A stretch of DNA of 64,000 bases, taken from NCBI GenBank assembly GCA_000435835.1, contig FR883384.1:69135-133134 (forward strand). The letters are read 5' to 3'. How positions within the stretch are numbered: position 1 is the first letter of the stretch; each line of letters begins with the position of its first letter. The position numbers were made by a program, and so were the translations under genes. Positions 1-8,643 of the stretch are shown here, one piece after another. This DNA comes from Clostridium sp. CAG:221 (GTDB lineage: Bacteria; Bacillota; Clostridia; Clostridiales; Clostridiaceae). Under the pieces are notes generated by a model. The model made no database searches. It was not told where the DNA came from and saw nothing but the letters and a program-made list of their open reading frames with translations.

Positions 1-993
1 TTGACATTAATAAAAAAAGCATCTTTCAGTAAGTATAGCTCTGGAAGGAAGATAAAAGAAGAACTAGATAATGTTAGAACTTGTTTTATGGTTGATCGTG
101 ATAGAATAATTCACTCAAAGTCTTTTAGAAGGCTAAAGCATAAAACTCAAGTATACATAAAGACCTTTGGAGATCATTATAGAACAAGGCTTACACATAC
201 ATTAGAAGTTTCACAAGTTGCAAGGACTATAGGAGTAGGTATCGGTCTTAATGAAAACTTGATAGAAGCAATTGCTTTAGGACATGATTTAGGTCATGTA
301 GCATTTGCTCATAATGGAGAAGAAGTGTTGGATTCTTTTTTAGATGAAGGATTTAGACACAATGAGCAAAGTGTAAGAGTAGTAGAGAAATTAGAGAATG
401 ATGGAAAAGGACTTAATTTGACAGAAGAAGTTATTGATGGCATACTTCATCACAGTGGGCTTGGAGAAAGTACAACAGAATCAAAAACCTTAGAAGGACG
501 TATAGTTAGATATAGTGATAAGATAGCCTATTTAAATCATGATATTGATGACTCTATTAGAGCAGGATTTTTAACTGAGGAAGCTTTGCCAAAAGAAATA
601 ATACGGGTACTGGGAAAAAGTCGTTCAGAGAGAATAGATACCTTAGTAAATGATATTATCAGGGAGACAATTAACAATATTAATGATGGTAAATATGGAG
701 TAGCTCAAAGCAAAGAAGTTAAAGAAGCTATGATTGAATTAAGAAAATTTATGTTTAAAAATATATATTTAGGTACACATTTAAAAGAAGAGAGAATTAA
801 AGCTAAATTTGTATTAGAGCAGTTAGTTAATTATTATTTTAAGAACTCCAATGAATTGCCTGACGTATATAAAAAAATAGAAGAGAGTGAAGGTACTAAA
901 AGAGCTGTAGCAGATTATATTGCAGGAATGAGTGATGATTATTGCTTAGCTACTTTTAACAAAATTTATGTACCTAAGTTTGTAATTTTTTAG
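1..993 (+). CDS. dgt: dGTPase-like HD-domain nucleotide triphosphohydrolase (5' end uncertain)
   Basis: This is a deoxyguanosinetriphosphate triphosphohydrolase-like protein of the HD superfamily, expected to cleave dGTP or other dNTPs to deoxynucleoside plus triphosphate. The motif RDRIIHSKSFRRLKHKTQV is diagnostic of the dGTPase family. Metal-ligand candidates are H66 in RLTHTLEV and the HD pair H95-D96 in GHDLGH. A later HHSG histidine pair fits the same fold. The frame is open from the first base, where a TTG stands. Family members usually carry another 10-20 residues before this point, so the true start may lie outside the window. It precedes dnaG and rpoD, a common clostridial arrangement. 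Substrate preference cannot be read from the sequence. Confidence 0.9.
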   Translation: MTLIKKASFSKYSSGRKIKEELDNVRTCFMVDRDRIIHSKSFRRLKHKTQVYIKTFGDHYRTRLTHTLEVSQVARTIGVGIGLNENLIEAIALGHDLGHVAFAHNGEEVLDSFLDEGFRHNEQSVRVVEKLENDGKGLNLTEEVIDGILHHSGLGESTTESKTLEGRIVRYSDKIAYLNHDIDDSIRAGFLTEEALPKEIIRVLGKSRSERIDTLVNDIIRETINNINDGKYGVAQSKEVKEAMIELRKFMFKNIYLGTHLKEERIKAKFVLEQLVNYYFKNSNELPDVYKKIEESEGTKRAVADYIAGMSDDYCLATFNKIYVPKFVIF

Positions 994-1173
994 AAAAAGC
1001 AGTTTAAAATAGAGTTTTAGGGCAGAATATATGTTATAAAATATAAAATTCTATAAGAATTTATAATAAAAAATCATAATAATAAATTTTAAATAAATTA
1101 AGAAGGAATTTATTAAAATATGTCGAATTATATAATGTGCATTAATTAAATAAAAGTAGGGAGGGGAATCTCC

Positions 1174-2955
1174 TTGCAGATTTCAGAAGAAATTATCCAA
1201 AAAATTAAAGAACAAAATGATATAGTAGATATTATTTCAGAAACTGTTAAGTTAAAAAGAACAGGAAGAAACTTCAGTGGATTATGCCCATTTCATAATG
1301 AAAAAAGCCCATCCTTTTTTGTATCACAGGAAAAGCAGATTTATAAATGTTTTGGATGTGGTGAAGCGGGTAATGTAATTTCATTTGTCATGAAGACAAA
1401 GAATATGCAGTTTTTAGAAGCTTTAAGGTATCTTGCAGATAGGGCGAATATTCATTTGGATTTTGGAAATAAAGAAAATAATAAGACTGCACAAAAAAAA
1501 GATTTGTTATATAAGATAAATGTAGAGGCAGCAAGATTTTTCTTTTCAAATTTAATGAATAATCAAAAATCTAAAGAATATTTCTTAAATAGAGGAATAA
1601 GGATTGAAACCATAAAAAGGTTTGGTTTAGGTTATGCAAATGATAGCTGGAATAATCTTATTTATCATTTAAGAAAAAGAGGTTTTTCTGAGGAACTTAT
1701 GGCTGAAGCAGGATTAATATCTATTAACAAAGAAAAAGGAACAAAATATGATAGGTTCAGAAATCGTGTAATGTTTCCAGTGTTTGATTATCGAGGAAAA
1801 GTTATAGGATTTGGTGGAAGAGTTTTAGATGATTCAAAACCTAAATATTTGAATTCACCAGAAACTTTAGTTTTTCAAAAAGGAACTAATTTGTATGGTT
1901 TGAATTTTGCTTTAAAAAGCAATATGCAAGAAAGATATTTTATTATAGTTGAAGGTTATATGGATTTAATTGCTTTACATCAAAGTGGAATTACTAATGT
2001 AGTAGCCTCTTTAGGAACAGCACTAACCATAAATCAGGCTAGGTTATTAAAGCGATATGCTGATAAGGTAGTAATATCATATGACGCTGATATGGCAGGA
2101 CAAATGGCAACTATGAGAGGACTTGAGATACTTAGAAATGCAGGTTTTGATGTACGAGTTTTATCCATACCAAAAGGTAAAGATCCAGATGAATTCATAA
2201 AAAGTAATGGTAAGGAAGCATTTTTAAAATTAGTAAATACCGCAGAGCCTTTGATAGATTACAGGCTTAGAAAAGCTGAAGAAGGTATTAATTTTAGAGA
2301 TACTGAAGCAATAATTAAATACTCACAAAATGTTATGGAAATTATTGCAGATCTAAACCCTTTAGAGAAAGATGTATACATAAAAAAGGCATCTGAAAAT
2401 ACAGGAATTAAAGAGCAAGCTTTATATGATATTTTAGGTAAAAAGCTAAATGGTGCTATGGACAATAATAAAAACAGATTTATTAGTGAAAATGAAAAAA
2501 AAATACATGCCGAAGCAGGATATATAAAGGCAGAAAGATCATTACTTAAGTTTATGATTACAGAAGCAGAGTATTTATTCTACATTATGGAGAGAATATC
2601 TAAAAAAGACTTTATTTTGGAAGAACATAAACAAATTTTCACTGTTATTATTGAGGGTAAAGGGGAAAATATTAATAATATTATATCTTACTTAGAGTCC
2701 AAATTGAATTCTGCAGAAACAATTGCAGAATTGGTAAAAATTAAAGAATGCAAAATATTCTTAGATGGTGATGTTAATAAGCAAATTGATGATTTTATTC
2801 ATGAAATAAAAACTCAAAATTTAAAAATAGAAATTGAAAATCTAAAAAGACAGCAAAAGGTATTAGAAGGTAAAGGCGAAGTAGAAGAGTCCATTAAATT
2901 AGCTATTAAATTATCACAATTAATGCAACAGTTAAATAATGGAAAAAGAGGGTAA
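1174..2955 (+). CDS. dnaG: DNA primase DnaG
   Basis: DnaG synthesises RNA primers for replication at the fork with DnaB helicase. The N-terminal CHC2 zinc ribbon is complete (C38, H41, C59, C62). The central TOPRIM domain shows the catalytic glutamate E260 in VEGYMD and the metal-binding pair D304/D306 in YDADMAG. The C-terminal third is diverged, as expected for the helicase-binding region. The length of 593 aa is normal. The start is TTG at 1174, placed after the strong ribosome binding site GGGAGGGG near 1160. rpoD follows after 26 bp with its own Shine-Dalgarno, so the two genes are probably co-transcribed, as in the classical macromolecular synthesis operon but without rpsU. Confidence 0.98.
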   Translation: MQISEEIIQKIKEQNDIVDIISETVKLKRTGRNFSGLCPFHNEKSPSFFVSQEKQIYKCFGCGEAGNVISFVMKTKNMQFLEALRYLADRANIHLDFGNKENNKTAQKKDLLYKINVEAARFFFSNLMNNQKSKEYFLNRGIRIETIKRFGLGYANDSWNNLIYHLRKRGFSEELMAEAGLISINKEKGTKYDRFRNRVMFPVFDYRGKVIGFGGRVLDDSKPKYLNSPETLVFQKGTNLYGLNFALKSNMQERYFIIVEGYMDLIALHQSGITNVVASLGTALTINQARLLKRYADKVVISYDADMAGQMATMRGLEILRNAGFDVRVLSIPKGKDPDEFIKSNGKEAFLKLVNTAEPLIDYRLRKAEEGINFRDTEAIIKYSQNVMEIIADLNPLEKDVYIKKASENTGIKEQALYDILGKKLNGAMDNNKNRFISENEKKIHAEAGYIKAERSLLKFMITEAEYLFYIMERISKKDFILEEHKQIFTVIIEGKGENINNIISYLESKLNSAETIAELVKIKECKIFLDGDVNKQIDDFIHEIKTQNLKIEIENLKRQQKVLEGKGEVEESIKLAIKLSQLMQQLNNGKRG

Positions 2956-2981
2956 GTGGTCATGAAGGAGGTAATTGATTA

Positions 2982-4097
2982 GTGGAAGGAAAAACAAAAG
3001 CAAACGCAGCTAAGGAAAAAGAAAATAAAGATAGAAGCAGTAAAATGGTTATTGTTAAGAATTTAATTGAAAAAGGTAAAAAGAATGGTACACTAACATA
3101 TAAAGAAATAATGGATGAAATAGATCATATAGATTTAGGGCCTGAACAAATTGAAAAGATTTATGAAGTTCTTGAATCAATGGGAATTGAAGTTCAAGGA
3201 GATATGAATGAAGTTAGTGGTGTTGAGGAAGAAGAATTAGATTTAGATTTATCAATACCAGAAGGTGTTGCAATTGATGATCCTGTAAGAATGTATCTTA
3301 AGGAAATTGGTAAAGTGCCACTACTTTCTTCAGAAGAAGAAATAGAATTAGCTCAGAAAATAGAAGAAGGAAGCCAATACGCAAAGAAAAAACTTGCAGA
3401 AGCTAACCTTAGACTTGTTGTTAGTATTGCAAAAAGATATGTTGGTAGAGGAATGTTATTCTTAGATTTAATTCAAGAAGGAAATTTAGGTTTAATTAAA
3501 GCTGTAGAGAAATTTGATTACAGAAAAGGATATAAATTCTCTACTTATGCAACATGGTGGATTAGACAGGCGATAACAAGAGCTATAGCTGACCAAGCTA
3601 GAACTATTAGAATACCTGTACACATGGTAGAAACTATAAATAAGCTTATAAGAGTACAAAGACAATTACTTCAAGAGTTAGGAAGAGATCCATTCCCAGA
3701 AGAAATTTCAAAAGTTATGGATTTACCTGTAGAAAAGGTAAGAGAAATTCAAAAGATAGCTCAAGAGCCTGTTTCATTAGAAACACCTATAGGTGAGGAA
3801 GAAGATTCACACTTAGGAGACTTTATACCTGATGATGATGCACCGGCACCAGCTGAAGCTGCAGCCTTTACAATGTTAAAGGAACAATTAATCAATGTTT
3901 TAGATACATTAACACCTAGAGAAGAAAAAGTACTTAGATTAAGATTCGGATTAGATGATGGAAGAGCAAGAACATTAGAAGAAGTAGGAAAAGAATTTAA
4001 TGTTACTAGAGAAAGAATTAGACAAATTGAAGCAAAAGCTTTAAGAAAGCTAAGACATCCATCTAGAAGTAAGAAATTAAAAGACTATTTAGATTAA
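2982..4097 (+). CDS. rpoD: RNA polymerase primary sigma factor RpoD/SigA
   Basis: This is the housekeeping sigma-70 factor that directs RNA polymerase to -35/-10 promoters. Visible parts are an N-terminal region 1.1-like segment, region 1.2 (DPVRMYLKEIGKVPLL), region 2 with the YATWWIRQAITRAI core-binding/-10 recognition helix, region 3, and region 4 with the HTH ending in VTRERIRQIEAKALRKLRHP. The length of 371 aa is typical of Gram-positive SigA. The start is GTG at 2982 after AAGGAGG. It is the last gene of the dnaG-rpoD unit and is followed at once by a strong terminator. Confidence 0.99.
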   Translation: MEGKTKANAAKEKENKDRSSKMVIVKNLIEKGKKNGTLTYKEIMDEIDHIDLGPEQIEKIYEVLESMGIEVQGDMNEVSGVEEEELDLDLSIPEGVAIDDPVRMYLKEIGKVPLLSSEEEIELAQKIEEGSQYAKKKLAEANLRLVVSIAKRYVGRGMLFLDLIQEGNLGLIKAVEKFDYRKGYKFSTYATWWIRQAITRAIADQARTIRIPVHMVETINKLIRVQRQLLQELGRDPFPEEISKVMDLPVEKVREIQKIAQEPVSLETPIGEEEDSHLGDFIPDDDAPAPAEAAAFTMLKEQLINVLDTLTPREEKVLRLRFGLDDGRARTLEEVGKEFNVTRERIRQIEAKALRKLRHPSRSKKLKDYLD

Positions 4098-4100
4098 GAA

Positions 4101-4125
4101 TTAGCACCTTTAGGTGCTAATTTTT
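4101..4125 (+). terminator. Rho-independent terminator after rpoD
   Basis: A perfect 8 bp stem, TTAGCACC with GGTGCTAA around a TTTA loop, is followed by TTTTT. It begins three bases after the rpoD stop and closes the dnaG-rpoD unit. Confidence 0.9.
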
Positions 4126-4179
4126 ATGTTTTATGATTAGTGGAAAATAATGAGAGAATAAAAAGTATTAAAAGACACA

Positions 4180-4522
4180 TTAATAAATAAAATAGGTTAA
4201 ACAGTTCAAACACTTAGAAATGGGGATAGTAAAGGAACTTTAAAACCACATCATGCAACAGAAGGGAGAACAAGATATTATTCCCAAGAACAACTTAATA
4301 ATTTTTTAGGGTTAAAACAAGGTAAACAACTAAATATAAAGACTATTGGATATTGTAGAGTTATCTTACATAAACAAAAAGATGATCTTGAAAGACAGGT
4401 CGAAAATGTAAATATATATATATGTTTGCGTATTTAGTTGTGGCCTTCAGGGCAAAATAGCCAATAAAGCTAAGAAAATTATTAAGGAGTTTTTGAAAGA
4501 TGATATTGGCGAAGAAAGTTAG
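4180..4522 (+). pseudogene. Remnant of an IS607-type TnpA serine recombinase
   Basis: Translation of 4201-4437 gives a recognisable IS607 TnpA N-terminus: a MerR-like segment (TVQTLRNGD, then a GRTRYYSQEQLNNFLGL stretch) and the start of the resolvase domain (IGYCRVILHKQKDDLERQVENV). The family motif here is normally YCRVSSxxQK, so the catalytic serine position reads I-L. The frame meets a stop at 4198-4200 and another near 4437. The C-terminal tail, VFSCGLQGKIANKAKKII and onward to the stop ending at 4522, resumes in another frame from about 4430. Roughly 100 codons in between are missing. The tail overlaps the tnpB start by 23 bp, as is usual for IS607 elements. The gene cannot encode an active recombinase. 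Confidence 0.8.
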
Positions 4523-5615
4523 GCTATATCCAAGTGAAATACAAGAGCAAAAATTGTGGCAATCAGTAGGAACTGCAAGGTTTATATATAATTGGACATT
4601 ATCAAGACAAGAAGAAAATTATAAAAATGGTGGTAAATTTATTTCAGATAATGAATTAAGAAAAGAGATTACTCAACTTAAAAAAGATGAATTATCATGG
4701 CTTAATAAAGTATCTAATAACGTAGCGAAACAAGCCGTTAAAGATGGTTGTGATGCGTATAAAAGATTTTTTAAAGGGCTATCAGATAAACCTCGATTTA
4801 AGAGTAGAAGAAAAAGTAGAAAATCCTTCTACAACGATAACTGGAAGCTAAAAGTTAAAGAAGGAAAGCTTGTTAATATTGAAAAAGTTGGCTGGATAAA
4901 AACTAATGAACAAATACCTATTGGTGTTAAATACAGTAACCCAAGAATAAGCTATGATAATAAATATTGGTATATTTCAATAGGTATAGAACAAGAAGAA
5001 ATTCAAGAAGAGCTAACAGATGTATCACTAGGTATTGATTTAGGATTAAAAGAACTTGCTATATGCTCCAATGGAAAAGTATATAAAAATATTAATAAAA
5101 GTTATGTAGTTAGAAAAATTGAAAAAAGATTAAAAAGACTACAAAAACAAGTAAGTAGAAAGTACGAACAAAATAAAAAAGGAAAGGAGTATGTCAAAAC
5201 TAAAAATATTATAAAACTTGAAAAACAGATACAACAAGTATACAGAAGATTGGCTAACATTAGAAGTAATTATCTTCATAAAACTACAACAAGTATAGTG
5301 AAAACCAAACCATACAGAGTTGTAATAGAAGATTTAAATGTTAAAGGAATGATGAAAAATAAACATTTATCTGATGCTATAAGAAAGCAAGGTTTCTATG
5401 AGTTCAAAAGGCAACTGGAGTACAAGTGTAAATTTAGAGGAATTCAGTTGGTAGTAGCAGATAGATTTTATCCGTCATCAAAGACTTGTAGTCAATGTGG
5501 AGAGATTAAGAAGGATTTAAAACTTAAAGATAGAGTTTATAAATGTAGTTGTGGTCTATCTATTGATAGAGATTTAAATGCAAGTATTAATCTTTCAAGA
5601 TATAAATTAGCATAA
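4500..5615 (+). CDS. tnpB: TnpB RNA-guided nuclease (IS607/IS605-type OrfB)
   Basis: TnpB is a RuvC-type nuclease guided by an RNA made from the transposon right end, and it is the ancestor family of Cas12. All catalytic positions are present: D180 in GIDLGLKE, E277 in VIEDLNVKGM and D358 in DRDLNAS. The zinc ribbon between the last two has C330, C333, C349 and C351. The N-terminal segment KKVRLYPSEIQEQKL is the family's usual start. The length of 371 aa is in the normal range and there is no internal stop. It overlaps the decayed tnpA remnant and ends about 160 bp before trmK. It may still be an active nuclease although the element has lost its recombinase. Confidence 0.93.
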   Translation: MILAKKVRLYPSEIQEQKLWQSVGTARFIYNWTLSRQEENYKNGGKFISDNELRKEITQLKKDELSWLNKVSNNVAKQAVKDGCDAYKRFFKGLSDKPRFKSRRKSRKSFYNDNWKLKVKEGKLVNIEKVGWIKTNEQIPIGVKYSNPRISYDNKYWYISIGIEQEEIQEELTDVSLGIDLGLKELAICSNGKVYKNINKSYVVRKIEKRLKRLQKQVSRKYEQNKKGKEYVKTKNIIKLEKQIQQVYRRLANIRSNYLHKTTTSIVKTKPYRVVIEDLNVKGMMKNKHLSDAIRKQGFYEFKRQLEYKCKFRGIQLVVADRFYPSSKTCSQCGEIKKDLKLKDRVYKCSCGLSIDRDLNASINLSRYKLA

Positions 5616-5760
5616 TATCATTAACAAGATAATGCTGATATGTAGGATGCGTTGTATCCGAATTTACGCCCTTGGAGAGTTATATCAAACGAAAGTAGAT
5701 TGCTATATATAGTTTTCAAAATCGCACTCGTGGAACAGGGAATTAAACAAGATTTATAGA
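5600..5760 (+). ncRNA. Probable TnpB guide RNA (reRNA/omega-RNA) and right end of the IS607 remnant
   Basis: The segment after tnpB has no reading frame but is structured. A hairpin is formed by ATATCA (5615-5620) with TGATAT (5636-5641). Next is an H-type pseudoknot: GGAT (5645-5648) pairs with ATCC (5656-5659), and the enclosed GCGT (5649-5652) can pair with ACGC (5666-5669). Known TnpB guide RNAs overlap the 3' end of tnpB, contain a pseudoknot and end at the transposon boundary, where flanking DNA becomes the guide. The boundary is likely near 5735-5750, around the CACTCGTGGAACAGGG stretch, but I cannot place it exactly. Confidence 0.5.
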
Positions 5761-5791
5761 TATTTATAAAGTTTTGGCAACGGTACAAAAA

Positions 5792-6487
5792 ATGGATGTA
5801 AGTAAAAGAATAGATTTTATAGTTGATAACTTAGATAAAGTTGAATGTTTAGCTGATATAGGAACTGATCATGGATATGTTCCCCTTTTAGCTTTAGAAA
5901 GAGAAAAGGCCAATAAAGTAATTGCATGTGATATAAATAAGGATCCTTTAGATAAGGCTAAATTAAATGCTATTCTTGAAGGTATAGTTGGAAATGAAAT
6001 AGATTTTAGGTTAGGTTCTGGACTAAAGCCATTGGAAATGAAAGAGGCTAATTCAGTGGTTATTGCTGGAATGGGCGGAAATTTAATAAGAGATATTCTT
6101 GAAGCTGATATGGAAAAGGTCAATTCATTAGAATCATTAATATTAGTTCCAGCACAAAATCCAGAGGTTTTAAGAGAATACTTATATGAAAATAATTATG
6201 AAATAATTAAAGAAGATTTATGCTTTGATGAAGGCGTTTATTATGAATTATTTAAAGTTAGAAGAGCAGAAGGTCATGCAACTGAACTAGATAGCATCTA
6301 TTATGAAATAAGTCCAATGTTATTAAGACAAAAACATCCTTTAATGAGAGAATATTTAGAAAGTAAAATAAAAAACTATTCTAAAATATTAGGATTCATA
6401 TCTGAAGATAGCGAAAGTGCTATTTTAAGAAAGAAAGAAGTAGAAGAAAAAATAAGTATCATAAATTCCATGATGAATTATTTATAA
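5792..6487 (+). CDS. trmK: tRNA (adenine-N1)-methyltransferase TrmK
   Basis: TrmK methylates N1 of adenosine 22 in tRNA using S-adenosylmethionine. The Rossmann SAM site is visible as VECLADIGTDHGYVPL, followed by VIACDIN and the catalytic region VVIAGMGGNLI. The C-terminal helical tail is also present. The length from ATG 5792 is 231 aa, normal for the family. The upstream TTG at 5774 would add six residues (MATVQK) without family support. No clear Shine-Dalgarno stands before either start. The IS607 remnant ends just upstream, so it may have replaced the native leader. The Nif3-like gene follows after 17 bp and is probably co-transcribed. Confidence 0.92.
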   Translation: MDVSKRIDFIVDNLDKVECLADIGTDHGYVPLLALEREKANKVIACDINKDPLDKAKLNAILEGIVGNEIDFRLGSGLKPLEMKEANSVVIAGMGGNLIRDILEADMEKVNSLESLILVPAQNPEVLREYLYENNYEIIKEDLCFDEGVYYELFKVRRAEGHATELDSIYYEISPMLLRQKHPLMREYLESKIKNYSKILGFISEDSESAILRKKEVEEKISIINSMMNYL

Positions 6488-6504
6488 AATAAGGTGATAT
6501 AATT

Positions 6505-7290
6505 ATGATGTTATTAAGTGATATTATAAAATCAATAGAAGATTTTGCACCTAAATATATCAAAGAAGATTTTGATAATGTAGGATTAATGGTAGGAGAT
6601 AAGAAGAGAGGTATTTCTAAAATATTACTTGCTCTTGATTGTACAAATGAAGTCATAGAAGAAGCTAAAATAAATGGTGTTGATTTAATTATTACTCATC
6701 ATCCATTAATTTTTAGAAAACCAAGTAGCATAACAACAGATACTTTGCAAGGAAGTAAGATTATGGAGCTTATAAAACATGATATAGCATTATACTCTGC
6801 TCATACTAACTTGGATAGTGCTGAAAATGGGATGAATGAAACTATAGCAAAATTAGTAGGTTTAAAAGAAAGTAAGCTTATAGAAGTAAACTTTAAAGAT
6901 AATAAAGCTGGAATAGGAAGAATAGGCTTATTGGAAGAAGAAGTTTCTATAGAAAGATATGCTAAAAAAGTGATGTCATCATTAGGTATTAATCATGGAA
7001 GACTTGTAAAAGGTAATGAAACTGCTAAAAAGATTGCAATAATCAATGGGAGCGGACAAGATTTCATAGGTAAAGCAGTAGCCATGGGAGCAGATACTAT
7101 AGTGACAGGCGATACTACATATCATTTTGCTTCGGATTATAAAGAAATGGGAATAAACATTATAGATATAGGGCATTTTGGATCAGAATGGACTGTATTC
7201 CTAAAGGTTATGGAAAACATATATAAAGACTTTAAAGATGTAGAAGTTATGGAAAGTAAAAAATGTCAAGATCCATACACATTTATATAA
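6505..7290 (+). CDS. Nif3-like dinuclear metal-center protein
   Basis: This belongs to the Nif3/YqfO (GTP cyclohydrolase 1 type 2 homolog) family, which binds two metal ions. Biochemical function is not settled. Metal-ligand candidates are the histidines in IITHHPLIF, the D and E in SAHTNLDSAENGMN, and the late IDIGHFGSEW motif. At 261 aa it lacks the inserted PII-like domain found in longer members such as B. subtilis YqfO. The start is ATG 6505 after AAGGTGAT; an ATG one codon later is an alternative. Pairing with trmK directly downstream of rpoD is conserved in many Firmicutes. Confidence 0.92.
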   Translation: MMLLSDIIKSIEDFAPKYIKEDFDNVGLMVGDKKRGISKILLALDCTNEVIEEAKINGVDLIITHHPLIFRKPSSITTDTLQGSKIMELIKHDIALYSAHTNLDSAENGMNETIAKLVGLKESKLIEVNFKDNKAGIGRIGLLEEEVSIERYAKKVMSSLGINHGRLVKGNETAKKIAIINGSGQDFIGKAVAMGADTIVTGDTTYHFASDYKEMGINIIDIGHFGSEWTVFLKVMENIYKDFKDVEVMESKKCQDPYTFI

Positions 7291-7302
7291 ATAGTTATTA
7301 AA

Positions 7303-7326
7303 TAGAGCGAATTACGCTCTATTTTT
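7303..7326 (+). terminator. Rho-independent terminator after the Nif3-like gene
   Basis: TAGAGCG (7303-7309) pairs perfectly with CGCTCTA (7315-7321) around a five-base loop, followed by TTTTT. Confidence 0.9.
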
Positions 7327-7368
7327 GCATATAAATAAGTATAAGCAAGATTTTATATGGAGGAACAT

Positions 7369-7584
7369 ATGTCTAAGAAAACAGATTGGGGCAAAGTGGT
7401 TAGAGACACAGTTAATGATGTAATTTGTGCAATTAAAAACAGCCCTAAAGTACCAAGTACTCCAAATCCAAGAGCACGTATTTGTGTATTGGTTTTAATG
7501 ATATTGACTCTTTTGTTATCTGGCATAAGTTTTTACAGTTGGTTAATAATAATAATGCTTTTTATAATTTTACAATTTATCTAA
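7369..7584 (+). CDS. Small membrane protein, function unknown
   Basis: This is a 71 aa protein with a hydrophilic, basic N-terminal half (MSKKTDWGKVVRDTVNDV onward) and a hydrophobic C-terminal half from about residue 41 to the end, enough for one or two membrane spans. The start is ATG 7369 because GGAGG at 7359-7363 stands five bases before it; the earlier in-frame ATG at 7357 overlaps that site. It lies alone between the Nif3-like gene terminator and rnpB. I do not recognise the family. Confidence 0.75.
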   Translation: MSKKTDWGKVVRDTVNDVICAIKNSPKVPSTPNPRARICVLVLMILTLLLSGISFYSWLIIIMLFIILQFI

Positions 7585-7592
7585 AAAAACAT

Positions 7593-7621
7593 TTGTTTTA
7601 TTATTGAATTTATGATAATAT
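7593..7621 (+). promoter_or_regulatory. Predicted sigma-A promoter of rnpB
   Basis: TTGTTT (7593-7598), a 17 bp spacer, then TAATAT (7616-7621). The expected start point near 7627 matches the first paired base of RNase P RNA. Confidence 0.7.
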
Positions 7622-7625
7622 AAAT

Positions 7626-7997
7626 CTTGCGAGTGATACATGCAATCGCTGCTAGCTTTAAGCTAGGAGAGGAAAGTCGGAGCTCCAAAGGGCAGGGTGC
7701 TGGCTAACGGCCAGTCAAGGCGACTTGAAGGATAGTGCAACAGAGATATACCGCCAGAAAATCTTAGGATTTGAGTTTGCTTAAAGCAACTGGTAAGGGT
7801 GGAAAGGTGATGGTAAGAGCTCACCAGCGGTATGGAGACATATCGGCTATGTAAACCCCACCTGGAGCAAGACCGAGTAATGGCTTTATGGGGTGGCCCG
7901 TCCCGCCATGTGGTGTGTCGCTTGAGCTTGCTGGTAACAGTAAGCCTAGATAGATGATTGCTTAATACAGAACTCCGCTTATGGATTATCTCGCAAC
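7626..7997 (+). ncRNA. rnpB: RNase P RNA
   Basis: This is the catalytic RNA that matures the 5' ends of tRNAs. The closing helix P1 is formed by TTGCGAG (7627-7633) with CTCGCAA (7990-7996). Universal core blocks are visible in order: GAGGAAAGTCGGAGCTCC, GGCAGGGTGCTGG, ACAGAGATATACCGCC, GGTAAGGGTGGAAAGGTG, AAGACCGAGTAATGG and ACAGAACTCCGCTTAT. The overall order fits the ancestral type A architecture usual in clostridia rather than Bacillus type B, but I have not folded it. It has its own promoter and terminator. Confidence 0.97.
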
Positions 7998-7999
7998 AT

Positions 8000-8035
8000 G
8001 AAAAGCATTAGGGAATACCTAATGCTTTTCTTTTT
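8000..8035 (+). terminator. Rho-independent terminator of rnpB
   Basis: A perfect 13 bp stem, 8000-8012 with 8018-8030 (GAAAAGCATTAGG and its complement), is followed by TTTTT. Confidence 0.93.
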
Positions 8036-8078
8036 GCTTTAAACTATAAAAGTTAATAAAATAGGAATGTAAAAATGT

Positions 8079-8107
8079 TTGAAAATCAAAATAATTTTTC
8101 GTATAAT
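8079..8107 (+). promoter_or_regulatory. Predicted sigma-A promoter of the thioesterase gene
   Basis: TTGAAA (8079-8084), 17 bp, then a consensus TATAAT (8102-8107), about 77 bp before the GTG start of the next gene. Confidence 0.65.
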
Positions 8108-8184
8108 CTTATAATCTTGAAAAAGTTAATATATAATAATGTTATGATAATATTTTCCATATATGGAGTAAAGGAGGGGGTTTT

Positions 8185-8643
8185 GTGATAATAGAATTAT
8201 ACAATCATAAAGCACAATATTATGAAACCGATCAAATGGGAATAATTCATCATTCAAATTATTTAAGATGGTTTGAAGAGGCAAGGGCGGATTTGATGGA
8301 ACAGGTTGGATTAGGTTATAATAAGCTAGAAGAACTAGGGATTATATGTCCAGTATTATCAGCTTCTTGTGAATATAAAGGAATGGTAAGATACAACGAT
8401 GATGTAATAATTATTCCAAAAGTGGAAAAATTCAATGGTGTGAAGATTACCTTATCATATAAGGTAGTAGACGCTAAGACAAGAGAGATTAAGACTACAG
8501 GAGAAACAAAACATTGTTTCTTAGGCAGGGATCATAGACCAATATCACTAGCAAAAGAATGTCCAGAAATATATAAACTTTTCAAAAGTTATGAAGGTGT
8601 AGATATTGAAAAAAATATAGAAGAAAAAGAAGATATAGTCTAA
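8185..8643 (+). CDS. Acyl-CoA thioesterase, hot-dog fold (YbgC/4HBT family)
   Basis: This should be a cytoplasmic acyl-CoA thioester hydrolase. The segment YYETDQMGIIHHSNYLRWFEEAR is the family's active-site block; the aspartate in TDQMG is the usual catalytic residue. The length of 152 aa is normal for a single hot-dog domain. The start is GTG 8185, eight or fewer bases after the strong AAGGAGGGGG. It is preceded by a consensus promoter and followed by a 137 bp AT-rich gap. The acyl substrate cannot be told from the sequence. Confidence 0.88.
   Translation: MIIELYNHKAQYYETDQMGIIHHSNYLRWFEEARADLMEQVGLGYNKLEELGIICPVLSASCEYKGMVRYNDDVIIIPKVEKFNGVKITLSYKVVDAKTREIKTTGETKHCFLGRDHRPISLAKECPEIYKLFKSYEGVDIEKNIEEKEDIV

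Noticed and set aside
1..6. TTGACA at the window start as a -35 box
   Set aside because: It is in frame with the dGTPase coding sequence and upstream sequence is unavailable; no matching -10 box precedes a gene.
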